From Isoetes taiwanensis (taxonomy: Eukaryota; Streptophyta; Lycopodiopsida; Isoetales; Isoetaceae): 64,000 nt of DNA. Below are positions 36,110-48,171 of the stretch, one piece after another. The number at the start of each line of letters is the position of its first letter. Positions within the stretch are counted from its first letter, which is position 1. The translations under genes and the position numbers were made by a program. The notes under the pieces are model-generated. The model saw only the letters and a program-made list of their open reading frames with translations, was not told the origin of the DNA and ran no database searches. The stretch lies in contig JAJEKV010000022.1 in NCBI GenBank assembly GCA_021234155.1, positions 6,278,132 to 6,342,131 on the forward strand, given 5' to 3'.

Positions 36110-38220
36110 ACATTTTTATTTTATTTTTTTAAGGATGAAAGCCAAAAAGTTTAATAATTAAATAAAAAGTACAAAATTTCCATGTCTCATCTAACTGTGT
36201 AAACACAAAAAGATGCCATAGGAACACGAGCCTGGAGCACAATGTACTTACTTCAGAATAGGAGACTAACGATAAGAATCAATTCGAAGATACTGAATCC
36301 AGATGTGTTCCATCATTTCTGATTCAAGGGAGGAACACTTGTAGGCCGTCAATATCTTTTTCTGGGCCACTGTTATAACACCGCATGTTGTGGAGTGTCG
36401 AGGTATCGCTATCTCTTTGGGGCAGTTCTCCTTCCTCCTCACTTGCTTTGTAACATTACCATTCTTTTAATATATCGATGACACAGTTCTTCAAAAAAAA
36501 AAAAAAAAATTGCATGCAAATGAATAAATGCCCTGAAAGATGTGGTGTCTGCGACACTCCCATATCGACCTTAAGAGCCAACCGAAACGAAGATGGAATG
36601 CCCTTTGTTTAGCTGGAGGCCATGCGTTGGGATAGGACGCCAAGAGGATGCATCGGCAGTCCAACGTACTGTTAAACAAACCTTGTAGCGGGGACCGCGG
36701 TTGGTTGAACCTCACGGACAATCAAAAGAGCGGTGCTCAAGAGTCTCGACATCCCGAAAGGCAAAGCGAGCATACTGCCGGATATCGCGAGAATCATAGC
36801 GATGTCGGAAGGCATTATCTGTGAGGCACACGGGGATAACTTTGCCACCATAGTACGAGAGACTAGGGGGTGGAGCAACCTATCCCAAAGCCATCGCCAT
36901 GTAAGACACAAAGTGGGTTGTGGAACTAGTAGGTGCCACCCATCTAGCAAGCTGGAGGTTTGTGGTGCTAAAAAGAAGGCAATATATTGATCGACAAAAT
37001 GCTTACCTTTGTGAATATTTTTATAGCAGGTCCCATGGCACCCTTTCGGCCAACACTAACTTGCACTATAAGAGGCAAATTTTTTGCGAGCTTCTCCCAT
37101 AGAGACACATCCCAACGAGAGGCGGGAACTTTGCACGAAATTGAGGCCAAGACGGTGGGCGACCAGCTTCATACCATGCTTGAATGGAACAACACCTGCA
37201 AGAACCCATTGTCTGTGTAAGGGGATGAAGCCCGATCTTTGCCAATGGAGGTCTTTGAGGGGTTTGGAGGCAATGGTGCCCACCACCATGGAGTCTCCAA
37301 CAGGGTGTGGATAGAGGGGCATGGCCAGAAAAGATATTTGACTGCCTCCCATGCTGTCAACAAGCCACAAAAAAATGGAGAAGCACTTGGAAAAGGTTGT
37401 AGAGTCTGAAGTAATGCCCAATGTAGGACTGGTTTGACAGCCTTCTTGCCTAGAGGGATACAATAACTAAGAGCTTGTCTAAGAAGGTGTAAATCAGGAG
37501 AGTCATCTTCACCATTCTGGACTCTCCAAATGAACTTTGAAATAAGAACTTTGCTATGCAGTAAGAAGTCCATCATATCCAGACCACCAGCCCATTTTGG
37601 AAGGTTGCACTTCGACCAAGCCACCTTAATCACAGCAACTTCCTCAGTACCCACTCATATAAAGTTCCAAACTATTGCAATGAGCTCACATACTTTGATC
37701 TGCGGGGCTAGTAGTAAAGATGCCATATAAACATGGCTACTACTAAGGACTGACTTGGCCACTGTAATGCGACCCATAAGAGACAACTTTGCGGTGGACC
37801 ACCAGAATAAGTTCTTCTCCAAACCCTTAATAATCTCTTCCCATGGATGCTAACTGGAATCCCCAACAACTTGATGGCCTGTCCATGTGCAAGTAATTTC
37901 CATGGATAATCATGAACCGCCCGGTCGAGTATCAATGTCCATAAAGTTGTACACTTCTGTCATCCCAAAAGGACACCGGAAGCCAGTGAAAAAGTGTCTA
38001 AGAGCATTTTGGCAGTTGCAAGATTCTCAGCATTAGCGACTAGGAAGAGGAACGTGTCGTTGCATATTGATTGCAGACCTCTTGTGTGCCATCCTCTATT
38101 GTAAGACCATGGAGAAGTCCCTCTGTGGTTGCAATGGTGAATAACTGCGACAAAGCCTCTGCGATAATTGTGAAAAGCAGTGGTGCTAAAGGGCATCCAC
38201 TGCTTTCCATTCTTACATCA
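36110..38220 (-). mobile_element. 5'-truncated LINE, copy B
   Basis: Counterpart of 8788-10770. Frames at 37169-37654 (GLDMMDFLLHSK region), 37056-37463 and 36672-36950 cover the same protein in pieces. The RT core reads GCPLAPLLFTIIAEALSQL, then a frameshift, then NDTFLFLVANAENLATAKML, the block around the catalytic Asp pair. A second LINE end of another family is inserted into it at 36388-36511. Confidence 0.82.
36388..36511 (+). mobile_element. 124 bp 5'-truncated LINE end, private to copy B
   Basis: Absent from copy A, where the site reads accgcatgcaaatg (9055-9068). In copy B the five bases gcatg occur on both sides (36383-36387 and 36512-36516), a target-site duplication. The insert ends in about 17 A's followed by tt. 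Its body is the inverse complement of the 3' end of the LINE at 23877-25936 (about 106 bases, roughly 93% alike by eye). This is a classic target-primed insertion, made after the copies separated. Confidence 0.88.
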
Positions 38221-40172
38221 AAAATCTAATAGCAGATGTCATGTGCCAATATCACCCAGTCTCCATTGAGATGCTTTCTTCTTTAAAGCTGCTTCAAGCA
38301 TGGAAGCTACTGCCACTATCTAAACTACATATGCACCAGAGTGCTTCATATAATAATTATGCATATCAATATGTACCTATATCATTTCTGGTAGGTTGCC
38401 ACGTCTTCCTTTTCTTTAGATTCTTTCCCTTACAAGTTGACTTAATCTTTATGTTTCAGTAAACGCCTAGTTCACGCACTCTTTGGCAAGGTTCTATATT
38501 CTATATTGTTGTTTCTGGATTGCCCTCAGTAGAGTTACTAGAGCTACTACAGGTTGGATTACCTTCCACCATTAGATATGAACTTGTAGTTTGCATCTGT
38601 GCTTCTGGAGCATTTTGTGCACAAGGATATCTGCCCATTCCTGCACTTAATCCATCGTTTGCCACTTCCTGCTGTAACGGTGAGAAAAACGGGGACTGAG
38701 AAACTTGTCTCCCACTGTCATTGAACCTATCACAATGCATCTGAGTTCTCAAACAACTTTCTAGTGAGGACACATGCTTCGAAGATGCTCTAATATACCT
38801 ACTCTTCTTCAATGCAGCTTTTTCTCTGCTAGGCCTGCTGGAAGTTTTTACCAGTTGGAAGTGTTAGTCCATCATATCCAGACCACCAGCCCATTTTGGA
38901 AGGTTGCACTTCGACCAAGCCACCTTAATCACAGCAACTTCCTCAGTACCCACTCATATAAAGTTCCAAACTATTGCAATGAGCTCACATACTTTGATCT
39001 GCGGGGCTAGTAGTAAAGATGCCATATAAACATGGCTACTACTAAGGACTGACTTGGCCACTGTAATGCGACCCATAAGAGACAACTTTGCGGTGGACCA
39101 CCAGAATAAGTTCTTCTCCAAACCCTTAATAATCTCTTCCCATGGATGCTAACTGGAATCCCCAACAACTTGATGGCCTGTCCATGTGCAAGTAATTTCC
39201 ATGGATAATCATGAACACACGCCGGAGTCAGAGTATCCAATGTCCATAAAGTTGTACACTTCTGTCATCCCAAAAGGACACCGGAAGCCAGTGAAAAAGT
39301 GTCTAAGAGCATTTTGGCAGTTGCAAGATTCTCAGCATTAGCGACTAGGAAGAGGAACGTGTCGTTGCATATTGATTGCAGACCTCTTGTGTGCCATCCT
39401 CTATTGTAAGACCATGGAGAAGTCCCTCTGTGGTTGCAATGGTGAATAACTGCGACAAAGCCTCTGCGATAATTTTGAAAAGCAGTGGTGCTAAAGGGCA
39501 TCCACTGCTTTCCATTCTTACATCAAAAATCTAATAGCAGATGTCATGTGCCAATATCACCCAGTCTCCATTGAGATGCTTTCTTCTTTAAAGCTGCTTC
39601 AAGCATGGAAGCTACTGCCACTATCTAAACTACATATGCACCAGAGTGCTTCATATAATAATTATGCATATCAATATGTACCTATATCATTTCTGGTAGG
39701 TTGCCACGTCTTCCTTTTCTTTAGATTCTTTCCCTTACAAGTTGACTTAATCTTTTATGTTTGATGCGCCTAGTTCACGCACTCTTTGGCAAGGTTCTAT
39801 ATTCTATATTGTTGTTTTACGGATTGCCCTCGGTAGAGTTACTAGAGCTACTACGGGGTTGGATTACCTTCCACCATTAGATATGAACTTGTAGTTTGCA
39901 TCTGTGCTTCTGGAGCATTTTGTGCACAAGGATATCTGCCCATTCCTGCACTTAATCCATCGTTTGCCACTTCCTGCTGTAACGGTGAGAAAAACGGGGA
40001 CTGAGAAACTTGTCTCCCACTGTCATTGAACCTATCACAATGCATCTGAGTTCTCAAACAACTTTCTAGTGAGGACACATGCTTCGAAGATGCTCTAATA
40101 TACCTACTCTTCTTCAATGCAGCTTTTTCTCTGCTAGGCCTGCTGGAAGTTTTTACCAGTTGGAAGTGTTAG
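37571..40172. repeat. 1.3 kb tandem duplication, copy B
   Basis: Unit 1 is 37571-38869 and unit 2 is 38870-40172. The joint at 38866-38870 fuses the gene sequence gtgttag to the LINE sequence tccatcatatcc, whereas the unduplicated right end reads gtgttagccac. The units are very similar to each other, more so than copy A is to copy B over the same stretch. Confidence 0.87.
38501..38869 (-). pseudogene. Duplicated last exon of the unrecognised gene
   Basis: Second copy of the C-terminal exon of the gene at 39806-40555, carried in tandem unit 1. It opens at KKSRYIRASSKHV and closes with the stop after PETTI at 38501. At its upstream side it joins directly to LINE sequence, so it has no intact 5' part. 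Confidence 0.45.
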
Positions 40173-40555
40173 CCACTTTCAACTGACCAAGTGGAAATGC
40201 AGAAGAGCTTGCATCACCGGAGGTAACATGCCCCACAATATGCATGCCTTCAAGTTCAACTTTAAAACTATGGCCCATCTCAAGTCTATATGATATAGTA
40301 CCTGATGTTCTTAAATCCACATCACCTTTTGGAAATTTAAGTAGTTTTTCATTGGAATCATATAGTACCTCGTCAATTCTTATTCCAGTGTTGGAAGGCA
40401 CGCTATTGGACCCGTCCTCCTGATACCTTATCTTGTTCTCCCCATCAATTTGAATGCCATTAGTGTAGCCATCCAGTTCGCGGTTGTCATCAAACTCCTG
40501 TGCTTCTAAAGTTTTATCCTTTTCATGTAAAATTCCAGACTCAACTGATGTTTAA
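39806..40555 (-). pseudogene. 3' part of an unrecognised gene, copy B
   Basis: An upstream frame (about 40555-40150) contains ESGILHEKDKTLEAQEF, RIDEVLYDSNEKLLKFPKGD and SYRLEMGHSFKVELEGMHIV. After a frameshift it continues as 40117-39851 (KKSRYIRASSKHVSSLESCL and CDRFNDSGRQVSQSPF). In the sister unit (38812-38501) the frame runs on to a stop after SSSSNSTEGNPETTI. The composition is that of a normal hydrophilic protein rather than a transposase. I do not recognise the family. Its 3' end was duplicated together with the LINE next to it. Confidence 0.42.
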
Positions 40556-40559
40556 CGCA

Positions 40560-41806
40560 TTTTGCCAACACTTATCCTAGCATGAACCAGCGGCTACCAA
40601 GAGTATCCATATCTCCATACCAACCCTGTTCTAATCCTTCAAACCTAAGAGAAGGCTTGCCCAAATTGTTTCTAAGTCCCAAAAGGGCAAAATACCGGCA
40701 GAAACATCGACGCATCGAATTTATGTTTTTAAATCATCTGTGAGATGCAAAATGGATCAAATTCATCGGATGTAATTTTTCAATTAATTTATATCGACTT
40801 CGATCTGATGTCACTTCTGATTTGTTGAACTGAGGATGAAATCGGGTAGTAACAATATATGGCAATGAGAAAATATATCGATTTAATTTCAAGAAATCTA
40901 TGTTGCGATTCCTTGCTCCGGCAACTAACGATGGTTTTGCCTCCTGAATCAACCTCTTGAATGATTAATCTCTTGAATCAATGGAACCGTTCTCTCAGAA
41001 TATCGATCTTATGGAATATCGGCTTGTTCTCTCAGAATATCGGCTCCTTCAAAATATCGCCGGAGGAAGAGGGAAATATAGAAGGTTTTTCTTAGCCATG
41101 AGAATTAATTGCAGAGAATTAATTAGCGGTGAATCTCTTCCACCCCAAAAAATTAGATTGATTCTAATTTTAGCGAAAAACCTTCCGAATTAAGCATTGG
41201 AAACCCTTCCGGATTACGTGGAAATTTGAAAGTGTTTCCATGTTGAAGCCAGAAAGGGTTTCCATTGACGTGTTTAATAACCCAAATCTGGCGAAGTTTT
41301 TTGCGTACTTATCGTTTTTTGCTTGTATTATCATTTTTTGGCCGTCCAATGACGGCAGCTTCCACGGAATATGCTGCCTGGGAAAATCCAGGCGGCAAGT
41401 GTGCAGTCAACCAGGGGTCAAATTGACCCCATAAAATAGGAGCACAAATTGCCCATAAACCATTGTCTAAAACAAAAATACACGTGGGCAGCAAGGATCA
41501 AATACTTACATTGGCTGGCCAGCACAAAAACACAGTGTGAACACACAAGCAAGTGCCATTAATTCATCAGAACATAAACATTTGTTACAGTAAAGAAGTG
41601 CCACATGCACATTCACATCATCGGCCCTCTCACAAGCAGGATCCCAACAAGGCTAAGCGTGAGGGGCAAGTATCAAACAAAAAGCAAACACCTGTATATG
41701 AACTCCAGCAAGAAGACAACAGACAAGTACATCAACTCTAGCTGATAAGTTTCTTGGCAAGAAAACAACAGATATCTACATCCACAAAAGACACCACTAG
41801 CAAGCT
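40560..41806. other. No clear gene; second aggaagggtttcc group, copy B
   Basis: Counterpart of 13090-14320. The motif group lies at 41180-41275. Short frames on both strands have no recognisable content. Confidence 0.45.
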
Positions 41807-43379
41807 TCAATTCCGCGGTTCCCCAGATCGACCCTGCCTTATCACATTATCTAACGCCCGGATCTCCTGTGACAAGAGCGCCCTGGCAAGGCTCATATGC
41901 GATCGGAGAGTATGGAGTTCAAACGTCGCAACTCCTCACCGCTCCCATGCAACACTATTCATATCACCGTCAATCGCCATGTAAAACCTGCGCAGCTGAC
42001 GCCTAAGGATCCGCATTGAGGCTGTCATCCTCTGCATTTCTGCTCCAACTTGAACCAACTGGTTAATAAACTCTTCAGCGCAAAATGTTTTTTCCAATTC
42101 CAGTGGATAAACTCGGCTATCAGGACGAGAGACATCCACACTGGAACTAATGACTGAGAGATCTATGTGCACCACAGCGTCAGCGCCGCCATCCTGGCCA
42201 TTCGCATCAACCTCCATCTCTAACCTGCAAAAATAAAAACAATGCGTAAAGACAACTGTACAATCTCACAGCAGCTACCAGGCCTAGCCAACGGCCATGG
42301 TATGGTCGCCTGTGTAAACTGGAATATAATCAGCACCCTCCTCAGCTATGACAACCTCTGGGCTAAACGTGGGATCACACAAGTCAACAAAGTTCTCATC
42401 GGCCTCATCAGCAGGGATGGAATCATCCCAATATCTACGCCTTCCAGGCCATTCCATTCAATCGGCACATACCCAGCTGGCAGCCCATATAAAATTGTCT
42501 GAATATCTGAAGGCATGCAACGAGCAGGATTTAGGAGAATTCTCCAGGCAGCACGGATTCTATGCTCATTGACATGGGCTGTGTTAGAAGGTATTAACCA
42601 GCTACTGGACAAGGTAAACTTGCTGCTCCTGATCATTCGAGCCAAGGTGAAAGTGAGGCTTGGTGTGCACGGCGACCACCATGATATGAAACAAAACGTG
42701 CAGCCCTGTTCAGGATGTTCCGATTGTCAAGAACACAGAAGCCCTTGGTGTCTCCAGCGCCTCAACGCAGATAAAGATCCTTGCCCTTCTGTATCATTGA
42801 CTCACTGGCATTGTGCAGATGACACAAGTAATGTACCTTGCCAATGTCCTTCATGCAATAGCCGACCATGCCTTCAAAGCAATGAAGTCTGGTGTTCTTC
42901 AATGCCTTGCACACCAAAATCACATCTGGTGGCTTGGATGGCCAATTGAAGGCTCTCTTAATGGCTTCGTTCATGGCTTTGGGAGAATTGAACCGACCTC
43001 TCAAGACACTCTGAACGTGCAGGTGATCTGCTGACGATCCCCTCTCCAAAGCAACAGCCCCTGCTATGCAGTTTCTGTCGCAGAAAGAAGACAAAGCCTC
43101 ATAGAAGCTGAGGGGAACATCCCCGCCCGACAATCCTAATGTTCTAGATACATCAATTGCACCCCAACAGGAGAACGAATTGGGCATGGCAGGGTGCTGC
43201 TGGGTCTGTCCAGAGCTGCAGCTGCCGGGCATGGCACCAGCAGAGCAACTTGAATTCATCTTAGCACTACCATGCATGGAACTAGCAGGCCCTAAAGGAT
43301 TAATCTGTGGGCTACCAGGCGGGATGCCGGCCTGCCCTGCCGCACCCCTAACCTTCCTAGCTGCCTTTTTCAATGACAT
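41807..43379 (-). CDS. HUH-endonuclease (Rep/replitron-like) protein gene, copy B
   Basis: From ATG at 43379 the frame is open for 205 residues. Counted from that Met: a low-complexity N-terminus (1-65), then ALERGSSADHLHVQSVLRG with His-Leu-His at 119-121 (bases 43017-43025), then GMVGYCMKDIGK with Tyr174 and Lys177. An HxH motif followed about 53 residues later by YxxK is the signature order of HUH single-strand nucleases (Rep proteins, replitrons). The frame meets TGA after KDLYLR and would continue with NRNILNRAARF. A shifted block follows (MIRSSKFTLSSSWLIPSN, RIRAAWRILLNPARCMPSDI), then an acidic block, then after a likely intron (acceptor tttttgcag near 42218) a helical C-terminus ending at 41807. 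Two interrupting TGA codons both sit where TGG is one transition away. There is no helicase domain. A damaged transposon gene is likelier than a host gene. Confidence 0.55.
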
Positions 43380-43421
43380 ATCACACAAACAAAACAAGAG
43401 CTAGATAGCAAGTCGTCTCAC

Positions 43422-43616
43422 CTGATACAAAGCATTGCCGACCCAACCCAAGCACTTCCAAGCATCTGCAGCTAGGTCGGCGACCGTCCTCAACCCGCCA
43501 CCAGCGGTAGAATTGGCAAGCCCATGGCCGGCTACCATCTGTCCGACCGCCGCAGCGCCTTTGTTATCCCCAATCCGACCTTCGAAATCAGCAAAATACG
43601 GCTTCTTCCCCTAACT
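43422..43616 (-). CDS. Exon upstream of the HUH-type gene
   Basis: An open stretch from a possible acceptor (ttag|ggg near 43616) to a consensus donor (atcag|gtgag at 43421). It includes GKKPYFADFEGRIGDNKGAA and, from an internal ATG at 43538, GLRTVADLAADAWKCLGWVG. It lies 43 bases upstream of the HUH-type start, on the same strand, and may be its first exon or belong to an upstream gene. Copy A has the same place at about 15934-16110, but its frame is broken at CAG/CTG positions. No family is recognised. Confidence 0.35.
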
Positions 43617-43619
43617 GAG

Positions 43620-46205
43620 TTGCCAGCGTCAGCTTTCTACCTCTGCGGCTACGAATACAGTCAAAAACCATTACCAATCTTAAGTTATAAATATACGAAA
43701 CTTGGTCGTGCAAACATTATAAGCATTATGCTATATTTTTAGGTTATATTCCCGAAATCTGGCCTTACACGACTCTCCTTCTGTGCTTTCTTCAACACCT
43801 CAGAATGCGAAAACAAGCGACAACAGCTTCACGCGCACAAGAAGCTCAAGAAGGCCACGATTTTAGTGCATGTCATAACAGCGCATGAGCCAGGGAAGTC
43901 GACTTCTTCTTATAATATCCTTTGGGTCCAATATATGAAGCATTTTTTGCAGGTAAAATTACATGAAGTGTGCTTACAAAGTGGGTATTTAACTTCACAT
44001 TTGTAATAGGTTTTTGTGATCAACCACTTGATCTCTTACTATTTACAACCTTGTATCAGCCTAATTTTTCTGCGGTGAACATGAATGAGCTGGGTTTGAA
44101 CAGTGAAGCATGAATCCGACTCTGTAGCCGTCTATTTTTAAATAGGAATTTTTTCTACTAAAGAGCTTCCATATTTTTGCATCAGTTGAAAAGCATGTGT
44201 ACCGGATTTTTTCATTTTCATCTATGTTTTGGGTAGTTATCATGTTACATATAGAAGCGCCTCAGATTGTTTAACATGTCGAATTTGAAAAAGTGTTTAA
44301 TTGTATGCAGGCCGAATTCATTTTTGCTCTATAGAGGTAAAAAGAGCTTCCACAACTCTTTATTAAAAATAGGATTTTCTATTTCAGTTGTGCTCTTCCT
44401 CCACTCATGCCAGGTTTCATATTTTCTTCTTTATTGTGCAAGCAGGTAAATGGGGTTTAGATCCTGTTACCTTTTTTTACGTTGTTGGGAAGAGGAATGC
44501 TGAGAGGCGGAAAATATAGTGTTCATCCTACTCCAAGTCATACACGGTGTATTCAGGGATTCAAAATATGATTCAAATCTATTTCACTCGGCCCTAATGC
44601 AGTTGCCTCTACATTCATCAGCTTTTAGTTCCAAAGGTATTTGAGCCTGTTATTCCAGTTTATTTTTTCTCAGCTTTTTGATTTGCATCCCACCAAAATA
44701 TTAATAGTACTTTCTTGCTAAAACCTAGAAAATCATTGAAGCTTGAGTCTTATAGCGAAGATGGATTGGATATTTGCAACGTCATGTCGTCAGCAATCTG
44801 TGTTCTTACCTGGACACTATTATAATTTATTTCAAACCAACGTATTTACTGTTCTTCATTGCTTCCTTCTTTCAAAATATGAGTACAGTTCATGAAGTCC
44901 TTAGAATGATTTAGTAGCATTTCTAAAGTGCCAAAAGTGCCAGGTGCAGCTTCAATGGATGAAGTCCCTAGAATGATCAAATAGCATTTTCTAGAGTGCC
45001 AAGTTCTGCCATGGTGATTAGTGTTTTTCATTCTCTCATTGTTATCAACATGAAAATAAGAAAGAGAACAAGATAACAGAGACCTCTTTTTCGATCAGAC
45101 AGATCTTCATCACATATCATGATCATCAAGCTGGTACCAAGATGTCATTGTCTATAAATTGCTCCATATACCAGTCTGCCTATGATCTGTATCTTTGAAT
45201 AAGTGCTACTGTCAAGGACCGCCAAAATTGTTAAAATGGTGTACTAAAATGCTTTATCATCTTAGTATTCTATGTTGTAGTCATTGTCAACGATCTTTTG
45301 TGCTTTTGAGAAATGTTGTACCGTATGCATGATGTTGATTCACAAACGAGCAAGTAGTTTCTTTGTCTCTTGATTTGGCTTGCAAGCATTTGGTCTCTAC
45401 CAACCCTTTAACTGAACTTTGACTTTAAATGTACTAAGCTTAGGCCGTCCAGATTTTCCTGATGCAATGCCATTTTCTTTCTGCAAACTGTAAATACTCA
45501 ATTTGATGCAATGTCATTTTCTTTATGCAAACTTTAAATACTCAATATGATATTACTTTCTATCGTCATGTGTCTTATAAATCCAAACCTTCCAATTTTG
45601 AAGGGTCGAATTCATGTTCCTGCATATATAGTTGAGAATGCAGATTCCATGTGGATCAAATATAAAAATATAATACCAGACATATTTTGAAATGCCTCAT
45701 GTAATAGTTTTGTGGCAAACAAAATGGCAAGAGAGTTTGCTTATGTTTACTAGGCTTAGACCTCAATAAGCTTTGTTGATGTGTTGCTTAAGTATATATT
45801 GCTTTGTTCAGGTGTTCAGCAAGCAATAGTTTAACTGCTTCCTTGCTACAGATAGTAATTGCTAAATCCATTGAGACCATGATGTTGTAGTAGATTGCAA
45901 GTTCCAGCAAAGTTCCATATCACATAACCATTGACATTATATAATATTGCCCCTATATTCAATACGTCATGCCAAGATCCTAAGGTTGCGTGCTTATAGT
46001 GGTGGTCCCCTTGCAAAACATTGATTTACGTAGCTTACAAAACAATAGTTTTCCTTTTGTTGCAATACAAAAGCTGTCAACTAACAAGGTAGGTCATCAT
46101 CATAAATATCAAGGAACTCAAACCTTTTGTCCTTTCCTAACCATGCAATGGAAATGGATGATATTGTTAATGTTGTTTTTTGGTTCGTGATATCCAAAGT
46201 AAAAC
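43620..46205. other. Long stretch without recognisable gene, copy B
   Basis: Counterpart of 16120-18945. The block from 44880 is nearly identical to copy A. A short direct repeat (aatgatttagtagcatttctaaagtgcc and a variant) occurs near 44905-45000. Confidence 0.4.
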
Positions 46206-46459
46206 TTAATATCGGCATCTTTCTATGCCAAGAAAGGCGTCTATATTTCTGAAATTAGGAAGGACATCGTATTCAATACATGTATAATTCTTATGGGAAA
46301 GATTCTTTAGGCATATTCGGAGTTGATGCCTCTTCCTAGATTCGACACGTATTTCCGGAAGGAAAAAATAGAGATTTAAAAAAAAATGACGAAAATGGTT
46401 TTTGTGACAAACGGTAGCCATGTAACAGGACAGCTTTGCCGACGGATTCAACTATGGCT

Positions 46460-47325
46460 ATGGCGCTATGGCGATAGGCTCGGTCTGGCTGTGGCGACAG
46501 GTTCCAGCTTCAAAGCTTCAAAAAATTGCTTCCAACCTTGAAGTTTCAGAAAGCAACCAATTTTTGAGCTTATCTAGTGCCGGATCTGCGCCTCGGCATT
46601 GCATCTCTGCTGCAAGGCCACCTCGGCTGTGCGATTCAAGGATCTTGCGGAATTTCTTGCCCTGAGCATGTGGAGGATCTTCTTATAATGCCAGCGGATC
46701 ATGCATGGCCTTCGTCTATGCTATGCTTTGATCGTTAATCAGATGCTATGCTATGCTATTTGCCTTGCTTCCATCTGGGTTGAGCTTATAATAACAGATA
46801 TTTGCTCTATCTATCCTGCTTGCATAAACGTCGAAAGAAGCTTTGTCATTACTAGTGGCTGTACGGGCATCCTTGAGAGCGTTGTGAATATCCAGGTCAG
46901 AAATTGCCTTTTGTTTTGCTACCCTAGGTCGGTATGGCTAGATGAAGGCGGTGGCTCGGCCTTTGTGAAAGAGGCTAAGATGTTCCTCTACCAATTGTAG
47001 AGACAACTTGATAAGTCTGCATTGTTTTAAAATTTTATATCTTTTCCTGCTTCAAATGCAGGGTTTATCCTTATGTCTTGGTAATGTGGATCATCTGATA
47101 TTATATAATCAGCTTTGTCAAATGGCAAAGGGATCATTGCAGGTTCTGGCATGATATTGCGTCTTTGGCTGCACCAAGAACAACATTCTGTGTTGCATCT
47201 TTTCAAAACATTCTCTGTTACATCTAGGTATTGGAATTTTCCATGCTTATCTGTTTCAAAGAGACATTTCACTTCTAGTGAAGCAATTTGAGAAAAAAAA
47301 ATTGCTTTGGATTTTGTAGGACTTC
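46460..47325 (-). pseudogene. Unrecognised minus-strand coding remnant, copy B
   Basis: At the right, an open frame to 47027 contains FEVLQNPKQFFSQIASLEVK, LDVTENVLKRCNTECCSW and DKADYIISDDPHYQDIRINP. Farther left (about 46760-46920) follows DLDIHNALKDARTATSNDKA and SRIDRANICYYKLNPDGSKA, then the coiled-coil-like block at about 46550-46670. The three blocks are in order on one strand and look like exons of one protein. No domain is recognised; whether it is a transposon or host gene is open. Confidence 0.4.
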
Positions 47326-48042
47326 AAATTATATACCGGAAGGCGGTCTGTAGCTCTAGCCTGAAAAACAGTGGCATGCATGAAGACTTCTATTATCCTT
47401 TGGAATCGTGGATCTTAGTTATCCCTTGGTGAATTTTCCGTGTACAAATGTTGTCTAATGGCAGGCCTCTGCCCTTCAATGACAGTTTCAGGTGTCCACA
47501 CGAGCTACCTTTTGTTTAAAGTCTTGCTTGTGAAGTTTTCTGACATTTCTAATTTCTTTCAGTCTTTTTGCCTTGCAAAGCAGGTAAGATAGATAGATAT
47601 TGTTTTAGAGAAGCATGGAATGAAGATGCAAGATGACACAAGAAGACATGCAGTAAATGTTCAAGAATGAAGGCAAAAAACATTTAACGTGACAGGGAGG
47701 ATTTCCATGGAAAAAGGGGGGCTATATACGGCCAGAGGTGATACTTGAAGAAGTTTTGTTTGAGATCTTATATGTTTTAATTCTAAAGATATCCCTTTGG
47801 GGATGATCCCAAGTTAATACCAAGTGAATCATTTGCATTTTTGGATCATCCGTGATCTGGTTATCGGGTTTTTACCTTGAAGAAACTTTGGGTGGTGCAA
47901 AAAAGCCACTCCTATTCATGGGTTGAGCGGGTGGACTTAGATGCTTCATTCCTAAGGAATACCTCCTTTTCAAAGAATTGTTTGTGGTGGTAGGAAGTCA
48001 TAGCGGTATGACTTTCCCTTCAAAAACAAGATGCTTTTCAGT

Positions 48043-48171
48043 CACCCTATGATTATCAAACCATAGGGTGAGAGTCAACAATAGAGTAATTGATATCCAC
48101 AAAATTGTACCCTATGATTGTCAGACCATTGGGTGAAATTAACAATAGAGTCAATTGATATCCACAAAATT
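48043..48171. repeat. Short tandem repeat with hairpin, copy B
   Basis: Counterpart of 20624-20753, essentially identical. Confidence 0.6.

Noticed and set aside
41930-42770. Selenocysteine or programmed readthrough at TGA in the HUH-type gene
   Set aside because: There is no evidence of a recoding element, land plants lack selenoprotein machinery, and TGG to TGA decay or consensus error explains it better.
41807-43379. Integrated geminivirus Rep
   Set aside because: The HUH motifs fit broadly, but there is no helicase domain. The long N-terminal low-complexity part and the C-terminal blocks also do not fit a viral Rep.
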